Origin: Bacteroidales bacterium
Lineage (GTDB): Bacteria > Bacteroidota > Bacteroidia > Bacteroidales > F082
DNA: 55,653 nt
Assembly (NCBI GenBank): GCA_024400425.1
Contig: JAKSMV010000024.1
Span: 1 to 55,653 of the forward strand
Direction of reading: 5' to 3'
Shown here: in pieces, positions 26,299 through 35,300 of the stretch
Numbering within the stretch: the first letter of the stretch is position 1
How the letters are laid out: each line of letters begins with the position of its first letter
The notes under the pieces: model-generated
The model's input: only the letters and a program-made list of their open reading frames with translations
Databases searched by the model: none
Told to the model about the DNA's origin: nothing
Position numbers and translations under genes: made by a program

Positions 26299-29163
26299 AT
26301 GATTAACAACAACTTCATCAACCGTCACAATGGCCCAACCGCATCGGATGCTGAAAAGATGCTCAAGGTCATCGGCGTTGAATCGCAAGAACAGCTCGTC
26401 AGCGAGATCATCTCTCCTGAAATCCGCTTGCCCAAAGACCTCAACATCGGTCGCGGCATGAACGAATACGAGTGCATCAGCCATCTCAAGGCATTGGGTG
26501 CCAAGAACAAGCAATTCCGCACCTACATCGGTCTGGGTTACTACAACACCATCACTCCAGGTGTCATCACCCGCAACATCCTTGAGAATCCAGGTTGGTA
26601 CACCTCTTATACACCTTACCAGGCAGAAGTTTCGCAAGGCCGTCTCGAGGCTCTGGTCAACTTCCAGACCGTCATCAGCGACCTCACCGGAATGCCTTTG
26701 GCCAACGCTTCGTTGCTCGACGAAGGCACCGCTGCTGCCGAAGCCATGCTCATGTTCTGGCATGCCCGTAGCCGCGCCCAAGTGAAGGCTGGCGTGAAGA
26801 GATTCTTCGTGGCCAACGATGTGTTCCCACAAAGCATCGAAGTCATCAAGACCCGCGCTCACTTCCAAGGTATCGAAGTAGTGGTTGACGACATTAACAA
26901 CTTCACCTGCGGTGAAGACTTCTTCGGTGTGTTGCTCCAATGCCCTAACCAGTTTGGTGAAATTGTTGACAACCGCGCCAAGGTTGCCGAATGGAAAGCC
27001 AAAGGCATGCAAGTTGCCGTTGCCGCCGACCTTCTGAGCCTCGTGCTCATCACCCCTCCAGGCGAATGGGGTGCCGACGTCGTTCTCGGTTCGAACCAGC
27101 GTTTCGGTCTGCCAATGGGATTTGGCGGTCCTCATGCCGGTTACTTCGCCACCACCGAAGCCTACAAGCGCGAAATGCCAGGCCGTATCATCGGTATCTC
27201 CATCGATGCTCTCGGCAACCCAGCCTATCGTCTGGCCCTGCAAACCCGCGAACAACATATCAAGCGCGAAAAGGCCACTTCCAACATCTGCACCGCTCAG
27301 GCTCTGCTCGCCATCATGTCGGGCTTCTACGCCATCTACCATGGTCCTGATGGATTGACCGAAATCGCCCGTCACATCAACTGCCTTGCCGGAAAACTCG
27401 CTTCCGAAATGGCAAAATATGGCGTGAAGCAACTCAACAAGCACTTCTTCGACACCCTGCTGTTCGAAATGCCAGAAGGCACCTGCACCTGCAAGGTCAA
27501 CAAAGTGGCTCTTGAGCACCAGATGAACTTCCGCATCATCGACGAAAAGCACTTCGGCATCAGCATCGATGAAACCACCGCTAAGGAAGACATCAACGAA
27601 ATCGTCGCCGTGGTGTGCGAAGCCATGAACGTGAAGCACGAAGACCTCGTTTGCGACCCAAGCTGCAAGAACTTCAACGGCATCCAAGAAGAGATGCGCC
27701 GCACCTCCAAGTTCATGCAGGCTCCTTTGTTCTTCAACTACCGCAGCGAGACCGACATGATGCGTTACATGAAGAAGCTCGAAAACCGCGACCTCAGCCT
27801 CAACCGCTGCATGATTCCTCTGGGAAGCTGCACCATGAAGTTGAATCCTGCCACCTCGATGTTCGCCCTCAGCTGGCCTGAATTTGGCAACATCCACCCA
27901 TTCGTTCCTGCCGACCAAGTGGAAGGCTACCTCGAACTCATCGATGAGCTCACCAAGGACCTCTGCGAAATCACTGGTTTCAAGGGCATGAGTTTCATGC
28001 CTAACTCAGGTGCAAGTGGCGAATATGCAGGTCTGCTCACCATCCGCCGTTACCAAGAAGCCAACGGCCAAGGTCACCGCAACATCTGCCTCATTCCTGC
28101 TTCGGCTCACGGCACCAACCCAGCATCGGCTGCCATGGCTGGTATGCAAGTCGTCGTCGTGGCTTGCGACGAACACGGTAACATCAACCTCGAAGATGCC
28201 AAGGCGAAGGCTGAACAATATAAGGACAACCTCGCTGCCTTCATGGTCACCTATCCTTCGACCCACGGCATTTACGAAGACGGCATCCGCACCCTCGTGA
28301 AACTCGTTCACGACAATGGCGGTCAAGTATATATGGACGGTGCTAACATGAACGCCCAAGTTGGTCTGACCAGCCCAGGCTTCATCGGTGCCGACGTCTG
28401 CCACCTCAACCTGCACAAGACCTTTGCTATCCCTCACGGCGGTGGCGGTCCTGGCGTTGGTCCTATCGGTGTGGCTGAACACCTGAAGCCATACCTGCCT
28501 TCGCACATCCTGTTCCAATGCGGTGGCGAAAAACAAGAAGGTGCCGTTTCGGCAGCTCCATTCGGCAGCGCCCAAATCCTCACCATCACCTACTGCTACA
28601 TCAAGATGCTGGGCGGTGAAGGTCTGAAGAAAGCCACCATGGGTGCCATCATGAACGCCAACTACCTGAAGGAACGTCTGAAAGACTACTATCCAATCCT
28701 CTATACAGGCAACCACGGCCATGTGGCTCACGAGATGATTCTCGACATCAACGCCATTAACAAGAACGTCGGCGTGGCCGCCATCGACATCGCCAAGCGT
28801 TTGATGGACTTCGGTTTCCACGCTCCAACCGTGGCCTTCCCTGTCCACGAGACCTTGATGGTTGAACCTACCGAAAGCGAACCTATCGCCGAACTCGACC
28901 GCTTCGTCGAAGCCATGATCCAGATCCGCAAGGAAATCAAGGACATCGAAGAAGGCCGTGCCGAAAAGGGCAACAACATCATCTCGCACGCTCCTTACAC
29001 AGCCGAAATGCTGATGAGCAGCAACTGGGAATTCCCATTCAGCCGCGAAGAAGCCGGCTTCCCGATGAAGAGCGACGTTCAGGACAAGTACTTCCCACAC
29101 GTCACCCGCATCGACGATGCCTATGGCGACAGAAACCTGGTCTGCAAGATTAGCGCTGAATAA
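26299..29163 (+). CDS. gcvP: Glycine dehydrogenase (decarboxylating), P-protein
   Basis: A 954-residue fused alpha/beta P-protein of the glycine cleavage system. It decarboxylates glycine with PLP and passes aminomethyl to lipoylated H-protein. The PLP lysine is K707 in LNLHKTFAIPHGGGGPGVGP. Other family blocks are YIGLGYYNTITPGVITRNIL, NPGWYTSYTPYQAEVSQGR and MNAQVGLTSPGFIGADVCHL. ATG 26299 (MINNNFINRHNGPT) matches the family start. An in-frame extension to 26086 would translate the tandem repeats and is rejected. No gcvT or gcvH is adjacent. A terminator follows. Confidence 0.96.
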   Translation: MINNNFINRHNGPTASDAEKMLKVIGVESQEQLVSEIISPEIRLPKDLNIGRGMNEYECISHLKALGAKNKQFRTYIGLGYYNTITPGVITRNILENPGWYTSYTPYQAEVSQGRLEALVNFQTVISDLTGMPLANASLLDEGTAAAEAMLMFWHARSRAQVKAGVKRFFVANDVFPQSIEVIKTRAHFQGIEVVVDDINNFTCGEDFFGVLLQCPNQFGEIVDNRAKVAEWKAKGMQVAVAADLLSLVLITPPGEWGADVVLGSNQRFGLPMGFGGPHAGYFATTEAYKREMPGRIIGISIDALGNPAYRLALQTREQHIKREKATSNICTAQALLAIMSGFYAIYHGPDGLTEIARHINCLAGKLASEMAKYGVKQLNKHFFDTLLFEMPEGTCTCKVNKVALEHQMNFRIIDEKHFGISIDETTAKEDINEIVAVVCEAMNVKHEDLVCDPSCKNFNGIQEEMRRTSKFMQAPLFFNYRSETDMMRYMKKLENRDLSLNRCMIPLGSCTMKLNPATSMFALSWPEFGNIHPFVPADQVEGYLELIDELTKDLCEITGFKGMSFMPNSGASGEYAGLLTIRRYQEANGQGHRNICLIPASAHGTNPASAAMAGMQVVVVACDEHGNINLEDAKAKAEQYKDNLAAFMVTYPSTHGIYEDGIRTLVKLVHDNGGQVYMDGANMNAQVGLTSPGFIGADVCHLNLHKTFAIPHGGGGPGVGPIGVAEHLKPYLPSHILFQCGGEKQEGAVSAAPFGSAQILTITYCYIKMLGGEGLKKATMGAIMNANYLKERLKDYYPILYTGNHGHVAHEMILDINAINKNVGVAAIDIAKRLMDFGFHAPTVAFPVHETLMVEPTESEPIAELDRFVEAMIQIRKEIKDIEEGRAEKGNNIISHAPYTAEMLMSSNWEFPFSREEAGFPMKSDVQDKYFPHVTRIDDAYGDRNLVCKISAE

Positions 29164-29185
29164 TCAAGCGACATATCGATAAACG

Positions 29186-29217
29186 AAAGGGCTGCCTCGA
29201 CTTCGAGACAGCCCTTT
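29186..29217. terminator. Bidirectional terminator after gcvP
   Basis: AAAGGGCTG-C-CTC pairs with GAG-A-CAGCCCTTT around a short loop, one mismatch, with T after it on the plus side and A before it. It separates convergent genes. Confidence 0.75.
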
Positions 29218-29237
29218 TCATTATTTGTATTGGAGGC

Positions 29238-30230
29238 TTACTGCTTACGATACTCACGCAAGCGGCACTGCATGTTTTCCTCCACGTTGCCAGCATAGAG
29301 CCACGAATCGGCGAAATGCAAGTTGCCGAGCGGGAACATGTCTTCGTATGCAGGTATGAATACCAAATCAGGCTGGATACCGGTACACACCATGTTGTGC
29401 TTGTAGAGATAGCCTTCGGTTGGGCAAGGCACAATCAATATGCTGTCGCGCGTGTCGTTGTATTTTGCCATGCCGAGATGTAACGTAGCGGGAACTGTGT
29501 CAGAACTATCATCCCAAGTGAGAGGGTTGATGCCAACGACATCACCCTCCGAAACCGAAGCGATGGCCGAAGTGTCGGTAATGGAATTGAAGACGATAAG
29601 GCAGCCCAAGTCGCAACTGTCGTTAGCCGGTTGAAGTTCTTCTGGATATTGAGTCAATTCGTCAGCAGTAACTTTATAACCAATGCAATAGGCCGCAACC
29701 ATCAGCTGGCGTTGCTCATCAGTCATACCATCTTTCAGCAATTCAATCAGCATCTGTGAGCCTTGGCTATGACCTAGCAAGAAAAAGGGTCGACCACCAT
29801 TGGCATGTTCCATATAATACTGGAAAGCATCCTCAACATCCTTGGCAGAGAATTCTGCACATTGGTCCACGACCTCATCGGGCTGAGAGTAAACCTCGAA
29901 AATCATTTGGCGATAGTAAGGCGCATAGAAATTGTACTCATCATACAACATCTTATTAAAACGCTGGTTATCATTGGCTTCTGCACGAACACTATCAAGA
30001 GTAATGTCAGCATACCACGAAGAGTCGTTGTCGGCATACGAGATGGTTGAGACCGTTGGATAGACATAGAAAATGTCGGCTTCGCAAAGCGTATCGCCAT
30101 AAGAATACCAATAGGTCGAATCGGAGTAATCGATAGATGGCTCCTGAATTACAGTTTCTTTAGCCGGTTGGTTGTTGCACGAACCGAAAAGCATAGCCAA
30201 CACAGCCACAAAAGCAAATAATCTATTCAT
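29238..30230 (-). CDS. DUF3089 alpha/beta-hydrolase-like lipoprotein
   Basis: A 330-residue lipoprotein (MNRLFAFVAVLAMLFGSC, lipobox F-G-S-C) of the DUF3089 group. IFYVYPTVSTISY near the start is the family block. RPFFLLGHSQGSQMLIELL carries the alpha/beta-hydrolase nucleophile elbow G-H-S-Q-G. The later CDLGCLIVFNSI is also typical. An esterase or peptidase reaction is likely, but the substrate is unknown. It overlaps the aroK-like gene by 8 nt and is the last gene of an overlapping minus-strand operon. Confidence 0.8.
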   Translation of the reverse strand: MNRLFAFVAVLAMLFGSCNNQPAKETVIQEPSIDYSDSTYWYSYGDTLCEADIFYVYPTVSTISYADNDSSWYADITLDSVRAEANDNQRFNKMLYDEYNFYAPYYRQMIFEVYSQPDEVVDQCAEFSAKDVEDAFQYYMEHANGGRPFFLLGHSQGSQMLIELLKDGMTDEQRQLMVAAYCIGYKVTADELTQYPEELQPANDSCDLGCLIVFNSITDTSAIASVSEGDVVGINPLTWDDSSDTVPATLHLGMAKYNDTRDSILIVPCPTEGYLYKHNMVCTGIQPDLVFIPAYEDMFPLGNLHFADSWLYAGNVEENMQCRLREYRKQ

Positions 30231-30729
30231 TTTGAATAAGTTTTATCAAGTTTTCGATATCTAAATTTTCCGCTTTCACACAAATCTTGGCTTGTTCGTA
30301 AAACGGAAGACGCGAAGCATAATGCTCTTGCACGTATTCCGTCAATTCGGCCTCAGACAGATTCTCGGTTAGCGGACGTTTTTTCTTCGAGAGCAACAAA
30401 CGATTTGCCGCCGCCACAGGGCTGATACGCAAGAAAACCGTCGTTCCATGTTCGTTCATCCAAACCATGTTATCATTGAAGCAAGCCGTTCCGCCACCCG
30501 TTGAGATGATGGCATCTTCAAGATTCTCAGTACTTTGCAAGACTTGCGACTCTAACTTCCGAAATAAAGGCTCATCATATTTGTGGAAAAAGTCATCAAT
30601 GGAAATCCTGAATTTTTCCTCAAATAAGGCGTCGGTATCGTAATGCTGCCAACCCAAACGATTAGCAAGACGTTTGGCCGCAGTTGTCTTGCCTGCGCCC
30701 ATGTAGCCGACTAAATAAACACGGTTCAT
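30223..30729 (-). CDS. aroK: Shikimate kinase
   Basis: A 168-residue kinase that phosphorylates shikimate at O3 in the aromatic amino acid pathway. Walker A is LVGYMGAGKTTAAKR. The Asp pair is in YDTDALFEEKF, the shikimate-binding FRKLESQVL and STGGGTACF follow, and the lid has SKKKRPL. The length is normal. It is sandwiched between a radical SAM gene (4-nt overlap) and the DUF3089 gene (8-nt overlap), away from other aro genes. Cotranscription rather than shared pathway probably explains the grouping. Confidence 0.9.
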   Translation of the reverse strand: MNRVYLVGYMGAGKTTAAKRLANRLGWQHYDTDALFEEKFRISIDDFFHKYDEPLFRKLESQVLQSTENLEDAIISTGGGTACFNDNMVWMNEHGTTVFLRISPVAAANRLLLSKKKRPLTENLSEAELTEYVQEHYASRLPFYEQAKICVKAENLDIENLIKLIQNE

Positions 30730-31805
30730 TTCGTTCCCGTAATCATCTTATATTGACACAATTGCAGTTTGCCGTCGCCATCGCGGAGATGCATTCCGTT
30801 GCCTTGGCAATAACGCCAGACCTTGCATTTCTCGCACTCGTCTTTTTTCATCCACGAGCGGTCGCGATAAGGTTGGAAACGCTTTTGCCAGACCTCCCAA
30901 AACGAATCCTTGTAGATGTTGCCTTGGTGATAGTCGTTGCGGATGCTCAGGCAGCCCGAGATGGAGCCATCGGCCAACACCGAAGCGATGTTGATGCCTG
31001 CGCTGCACGAAAAATAATGGCTCCTCACCTGCCCTTCGTAGCGACCGAGATAACCATCACAGCCATAATCGGCAGTGATTTTGCCTTGCAACCGCGTCTG
31101 CTTGATGAATTCCATCATTTCGACGAACTGCGCGTTCGACAACTTCAAATCAGGTTCGTTGGCAGCACGTCCAAACGGGAAAACGGTGAAAAGACGCCAT
31201 TTCGGAATGCCTAAATCTATCAGATAATCACGGAATTGAGGCAAATACTTTATGGTTCGCTGGTTGACGCAGGTGATGACATCCCAAGTCAGTTCGGGAT
31301 GCTGCTTCATGGCTTCGACAGCCACCAAGACACGCTTGAAACTTTCGGGATTGCCACGCATCCAGTTGTGGTCGTCCTCAAAACCATCGAAACTGACGGC
31401 TATGGAACGCAGTCCGTTGGCAATCAGTTCATTGAGTTTTTCTGGAGTCAGGAACATGCCATTCGTCACCATGCCCCAAACGAAGCCGCGTTTTGTGATT
31501 TCCTCACCACAATGGGCCAAATCCTTGCGCATCAGAGGTTCACCACCCGTGGTGATGACCATGATTCTGCCGGGGTCTTGTTTCGTCCTGATTTCATCAA
31601 GCACTTTGAGGAAATCGTCAAGAGGCATGTCAGCCTGTTCGGAAAGCGTACGGCAATCGCTACCGCAATGACGGCAATTCAGATTGCAGCGCAAGGTACA
31701 CTCCCAGAACAATTGGTGGAGTTCGTGATCTTCAATGCGTTGCTTCAGTACGGCATGATTGAGTTCAAGCGAAACTTTCTGCAAAAACGAGTATTCGCGA
31801 CTCAT
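30726..31805 (-). CDS. Radical SAM/SPASM enzyme of the rSAM/lipoprotein system
   Basis: A 359-residue radical SAM protein. The 4Fe-4S cysteines are C40, C44 and C47 in CNLNCRHC (CX3CX2C), preceded by another Cys at 36 and followed by GSDC. TTGGEPLMRKDL is the GGE SAM-binding block. The C-terminus is a SPASM region that binds auxiliary clusters (YFSCSAGINIASV, SGCLSIRND, CEKCKVWRYCQGN, LQLC). The WECTLRCNLNCRHCGSDC start and its overlap with a short lipoprotein gene match the Bacteroidales rSAM/lipoprotein pair family (TIGR04133 with TIGR04134, from memory). The enzyme probably modifies the lipoprotein, but the chemistry is unknown. Confidence 0.85.
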   Translation of the reverse strand: MSREYSFLQKVSLELNHAVLKQRIEDHELHQLFWECTLRCNLNCRHCGSDCRTLSEQADMPLDDFLKVLDEIRTKQDPGRIMVITTGGEPLMRKDLAHCGEEITKRGFVWGMVTNGMFLTPEKLNELIANGLRSIAVSFDGFEDDHNWMRGNPESFKRVLVAVEAMKQHPELTWDVITCVNQRTIKYLPQFRDYLIDLGIPKWRLFTVFPFGRAANEPDLKLSNAQFVEMMEFIKQTRLQGKITADYGCDGYLGRYEGQVRSHYFSCSAGINIASVLADGSISGCLSIRNDYHQGNIYKDSFWEVWQKRFQPYRDRSWMKKDECEKCKVWRYCQGNGMHLRDGDGKLQLCQYKMITGTK

Positions 31806-32176
31806 TCCTTATCCAGATCTTCCAGTTCTTTTTGGATTTGCGAAGCTTCTTTATGCAGGCGCAAAGTCTCGTTGCGGTACTTCTCCATCACCTCTGGCGA
31901 GCCATAAATGCAAGCACCTTCACGACGTTGGAGGATATTGTTGATGGAATCCAGTTGTTGTTGCAGCTGTGCTCTTTTGTCTTGACTATCAGGTGTTTTC
32001 ATCTCTTTGATGCGTTGTTCGATTCTGTCCAGACGGGCATTCATTTCATCCATTTCTTCTTGGTTGGGTTTGGCAGAAGCATTCGCTTCGGAGCAATTCT
32101 TGCTGCTGGTGCAAGCGGCCAAGAATGCGAGGCCCGACAACAGGCTAATCCAAACGGTACGTACGACTTTCTTCAT
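31802..32176 (-). CDS. Lipoprotein partner of the radical SAM enzyme
   Basis: A 124-residue lipoprotein. ATG 32176 gives MKKVVRTVWISLLSGLAFLAAC with lipobox L-A-A-C. The mature part is a charged helical coil (MDEMNARLDRIEQRIKEM, LQQQLDSINNILQRREG). It is then interrupted by the compact motif GACIYGSPEVMEKYR, containing the only Cys after the signal cysteines of CTSSKNC. The conserved C-x-Y-G-S-P segment is the candidate modification site. It overlaps the radical SAM gene by 4 nt (ATGA) and begins the operon. Confidence 0.75.
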   Translation of the reverse strand: MKKVVRTVWISLLSGLAFLAACTSSKNCSEANASAKPNQEEMDEMNARLDRIEQRIKEMKTPDSQDKRAQLQQQLDSINNILQRREGACIYGSPEVMEKYRNETLRLHKEASQIQKELEDLDKE

Positions 32177-32198
32177 GATAAAATATGTTATAACACCG

Positions 32199-32206
32199 CA
32201 AAAATA
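32199..32206 (-). promoter_or_regulatory. -7 box of the rSAM/lipoprotein operon
   Basis: On the minus strand TATTTTTG, with TTTG 16 bases upstream. It drives the four overlapping genes at 32176-29238. Confidence 0.6.
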
Positions 32207-32285
32207 CAAATTTCTTGAATGGCAAAGCCATCAGAAGGCAAAGTTTGGCATCTATTATTTATCAACACACCATTGTTGAAAACTT

Positions 32286-32297
32286 GCGCGCGCGCGC
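32286..32297. repeat. (GC)6 run
   Basis: Six GC dinucleotides in an otherwise AT-rich gap between divergent promoters. It is Z-DNA-prone and slippage-prone. Nothing else was seen in the gap besides the promoters. Confidence 0.85.
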
Positions 32298-32321
32298 CAT
32301 TCATTAATAAAGGGATTTGCC

Positions 32322-32329
32322 TAAATTTG
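32322..32329 (+). promoter_or_regulatory. -7 box of the giant T9SS gene
   Basis: TAAATTTG matches TAnnTTTG and leaves a 5' leader of about 60 bases before the ATG at 32398. Confidence 0.5.
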
Positions 32330-32397
32330 CATTTTCACAATTTTCGCAAAGAAACAAATTAAAATAATAAGTATCAATAAATTAAATTCAAATCAAA

Positions 32398-35300
32398 ATG
32401 AAGCGTAAACTTACTTTTCTGTTGGCAGCGGTACTGTTGCTCTTGGTAGGGCCCCATAGTTTCGGCCAAACAAGAGACAGTTATTTGTACACTTTTTCTG
32501 CCAAACAATGGTCCGACATTGGGACCGTAACCTTGAACAATGTAGATTGGACAGCTGAAGGAACAGCATCAAGTGGCTATTACTTTGGCTACGATGCAAC
32601 AAAAGGCCAACAATTTGGAAGTGGCAATAAGCCTTTTTCCTCTTTAACTGTTTCTACATCAGGAATTACAGGAACCATTACTTCCATCAAGGTCGAGACT
32701 TCAGGTGCATCCAACATAACAGGTACAATGAATGTCACCGTAGGCGGAGATGCTTTCGGGAACATTATTGACCTCACTAAAACCAACACAGAATACACAT
32801 TCTCGGGTTCTGCAGAAGGTGCAATTTGCTTGAATTACAATCAGACATCAAGCAAAGCCATTTATTTGAAAAAGATTGAAATCACCTATTCACAAAGCGG
32901 TGGACAACAAACCGTTGCCACTCCAACATTCACGCCTGCAGGCGGCAACTACACTGAAGTCCAAAACGTAACCATCAGTTGCGCCACAAGCGGTGCCACC
33001 ATCTACTACACAACCGATGGAACAACGCCTACCACCTCGAGCGATGTCTATTCATCACCTATCGCCGTTTCAACCACCACGACCATCAAGGCTATAGGTG
33101 TAAAGAGCGGCATGACCAATAGCTCGGTGGCGAGTGCAACCTACAATTTCCCAACCTTAATAACCATCGCCGAAGCTAAGGATCTGGACAACAACGCATA
33201 CGGCATGGTGCAAGGCATTGTCACCTTGATAGATTCAAGAAACATCTACATTCAGGATGCAACGGGTGGCATTGACCTTTACCTGAACAGCAATACCGTT
33301 CCAAGCGGACTTGTCCTTGGCGACATGGTGCAAGCCTACGGCAAAAAGACCACCTACAACGGCCTCATCGAACTGACCGGCATAAATGGAAACAATGCTG
33401 GCGAATTTTCAATTCTTTCGTCAGGGAACACACTTCCTTTGGCCGTGAAAACCATCGCTGAAATCAACGCCGGAGCAAGCAATGCCCTGCAAGCGACACG
33501 TATCAAGGTTGAAAATGCCGTCCTTGGCACGATCAACACAAATGACAACACTACTTTGGCACAAGACGGCAATGTCATCAACATTTATAAGATTCCTGCC
33601 TTGACAGGCATTTCGGAAGGCGACGTTGTGAACGTCACGGCTGTGGTTGGTTATTTCAACACCGCTCAACTTCGCGTCGCATACGCTACTGATGTTGAGC
33701 TTGCTGTTGTCCCACAACAGACCGTTGCCACTCCAACCTTCACCCCCGAAGGCGGCACATTCACCGAAGCCCAAAGCGTCAGCATCGCTTGCGCAACAAG
33801 CGGAGCTACAATCTATTACACGACTGACGGTACAACGCCTTCAGCAACAAGCACGGTTTACGCTGCTCCTATTTCCGTTAACGAAACGACGACCATCAAG
33901 GCCATCGCCATGAAGGAAGGAATGACGAACAGTGAAATTGCCGAAGCGACATACACCATCGAAATACCAAGCGAACCTGTCACATTTACAAAGGTGACAA
34001 ATGTCGGTTGCATTAACACCACTAACCATTATCTGTTGGTGTGCGAAAGTGCCAGTACAGCCGCAAATGGCACTGTAGCCAATTCCGGATTACAGGCAGG
34101 AAGCATTACCATAAACAGTGGTAGCATCACCACAGAAGTAGATGCTACAGGCAAACCTTCTACCATTACCTTAGAAGCAACTGAAGGAGGCTATTACCTT
34201 AAATTCTCCAATGGAAAATATGCCAACAACACCAGCAGCACAGGCATCTCCCTTTCAACCACCCCATCAAGTATTTGGGCAATCAACAGCAACGAAGCCG
34301 GATTCATCCTTCAAAACACTTCCAACAGCAACCGTTTCATAGGCGGCACCAATGAATCAGCAACGGTTTACAAGGCTTACGCAACATCGAATTTTGATTC
34401 ATATCCGCTCGTAGTCCTTTATTTTGACGGAACGGCACCTACCAATCCAGAACTCACCGTCTCAGCTACACAACTAGAAGGTTTCACCTACGAGCAAGGC
34501 GCAGGTCCTTCCGAACCACAAAACTTCACCGTTTCGGGCAGCAACCTGACTTCCAACATCGTCATCACCGCTCCCGAGAACTTCGAAATCGCCCTTTCGG
34601 GAGACTCAACCTATTTGGCGACCATCACATTGCCATTCGGCGAAGGCCAAGTCGCAAGCACAAGCATCAACGTCAGACTTGCCGCTGGCCTTGTAAGAAA
34701 CTCTTATTCAGGTAACCTTTCTGTTGCTACGGCTGGTGCCGAGACAAAGACCGTGGCCCTCTCGGGCAGCGTCACCATGAGCAATGCCGTGGCCACACCT
34801 ACCTTCTCGCCTGCCGGCGGCACTTTCATCAGCACGCAAAGCGTCAGCATCTTGTGCGAAACCGAAGATGCAACCATCTACTACACCACCAATGGTGAAA
34901 CGCCAACCACCGAGAGCAACGTCTATTCCGCTCCTCTCACAGTCAGCGCCACAACGACCATCAAGGCCTTGGCCGTCAAACAGAACTACCTCGACAGCGA
35001 AATCGCAACGGCAACCTTCACTTTCCAATCTGTAATGACCATTGCCGATGCACGCGCATTAAGCGACAACGAATACGCGCTTGTGGAAGGTATCGTCACC
35101 TTCATCGATGGCAGAAATGTTTACATCCAGGATGCAACAGCAGGCATCGACCTCTATCTGAATAGCAGCACCGTGCCTACCACTCTGGCTTTAGGCGACG
35201 AAATAAGAGCCTACGGCAAGAAGACCACTTACAATGGCCTGGTGGAACTCACCAGCATCAACGGTGCTAGCACATCGGAGTTCGTTATCGAATCGACTGA

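Noticed and set aside
26260..29100. Two long minus-strand frames (552 and 364 codons)
   Set aside because: They are shadows of gcvP, which has clear family motifs across its whole length.
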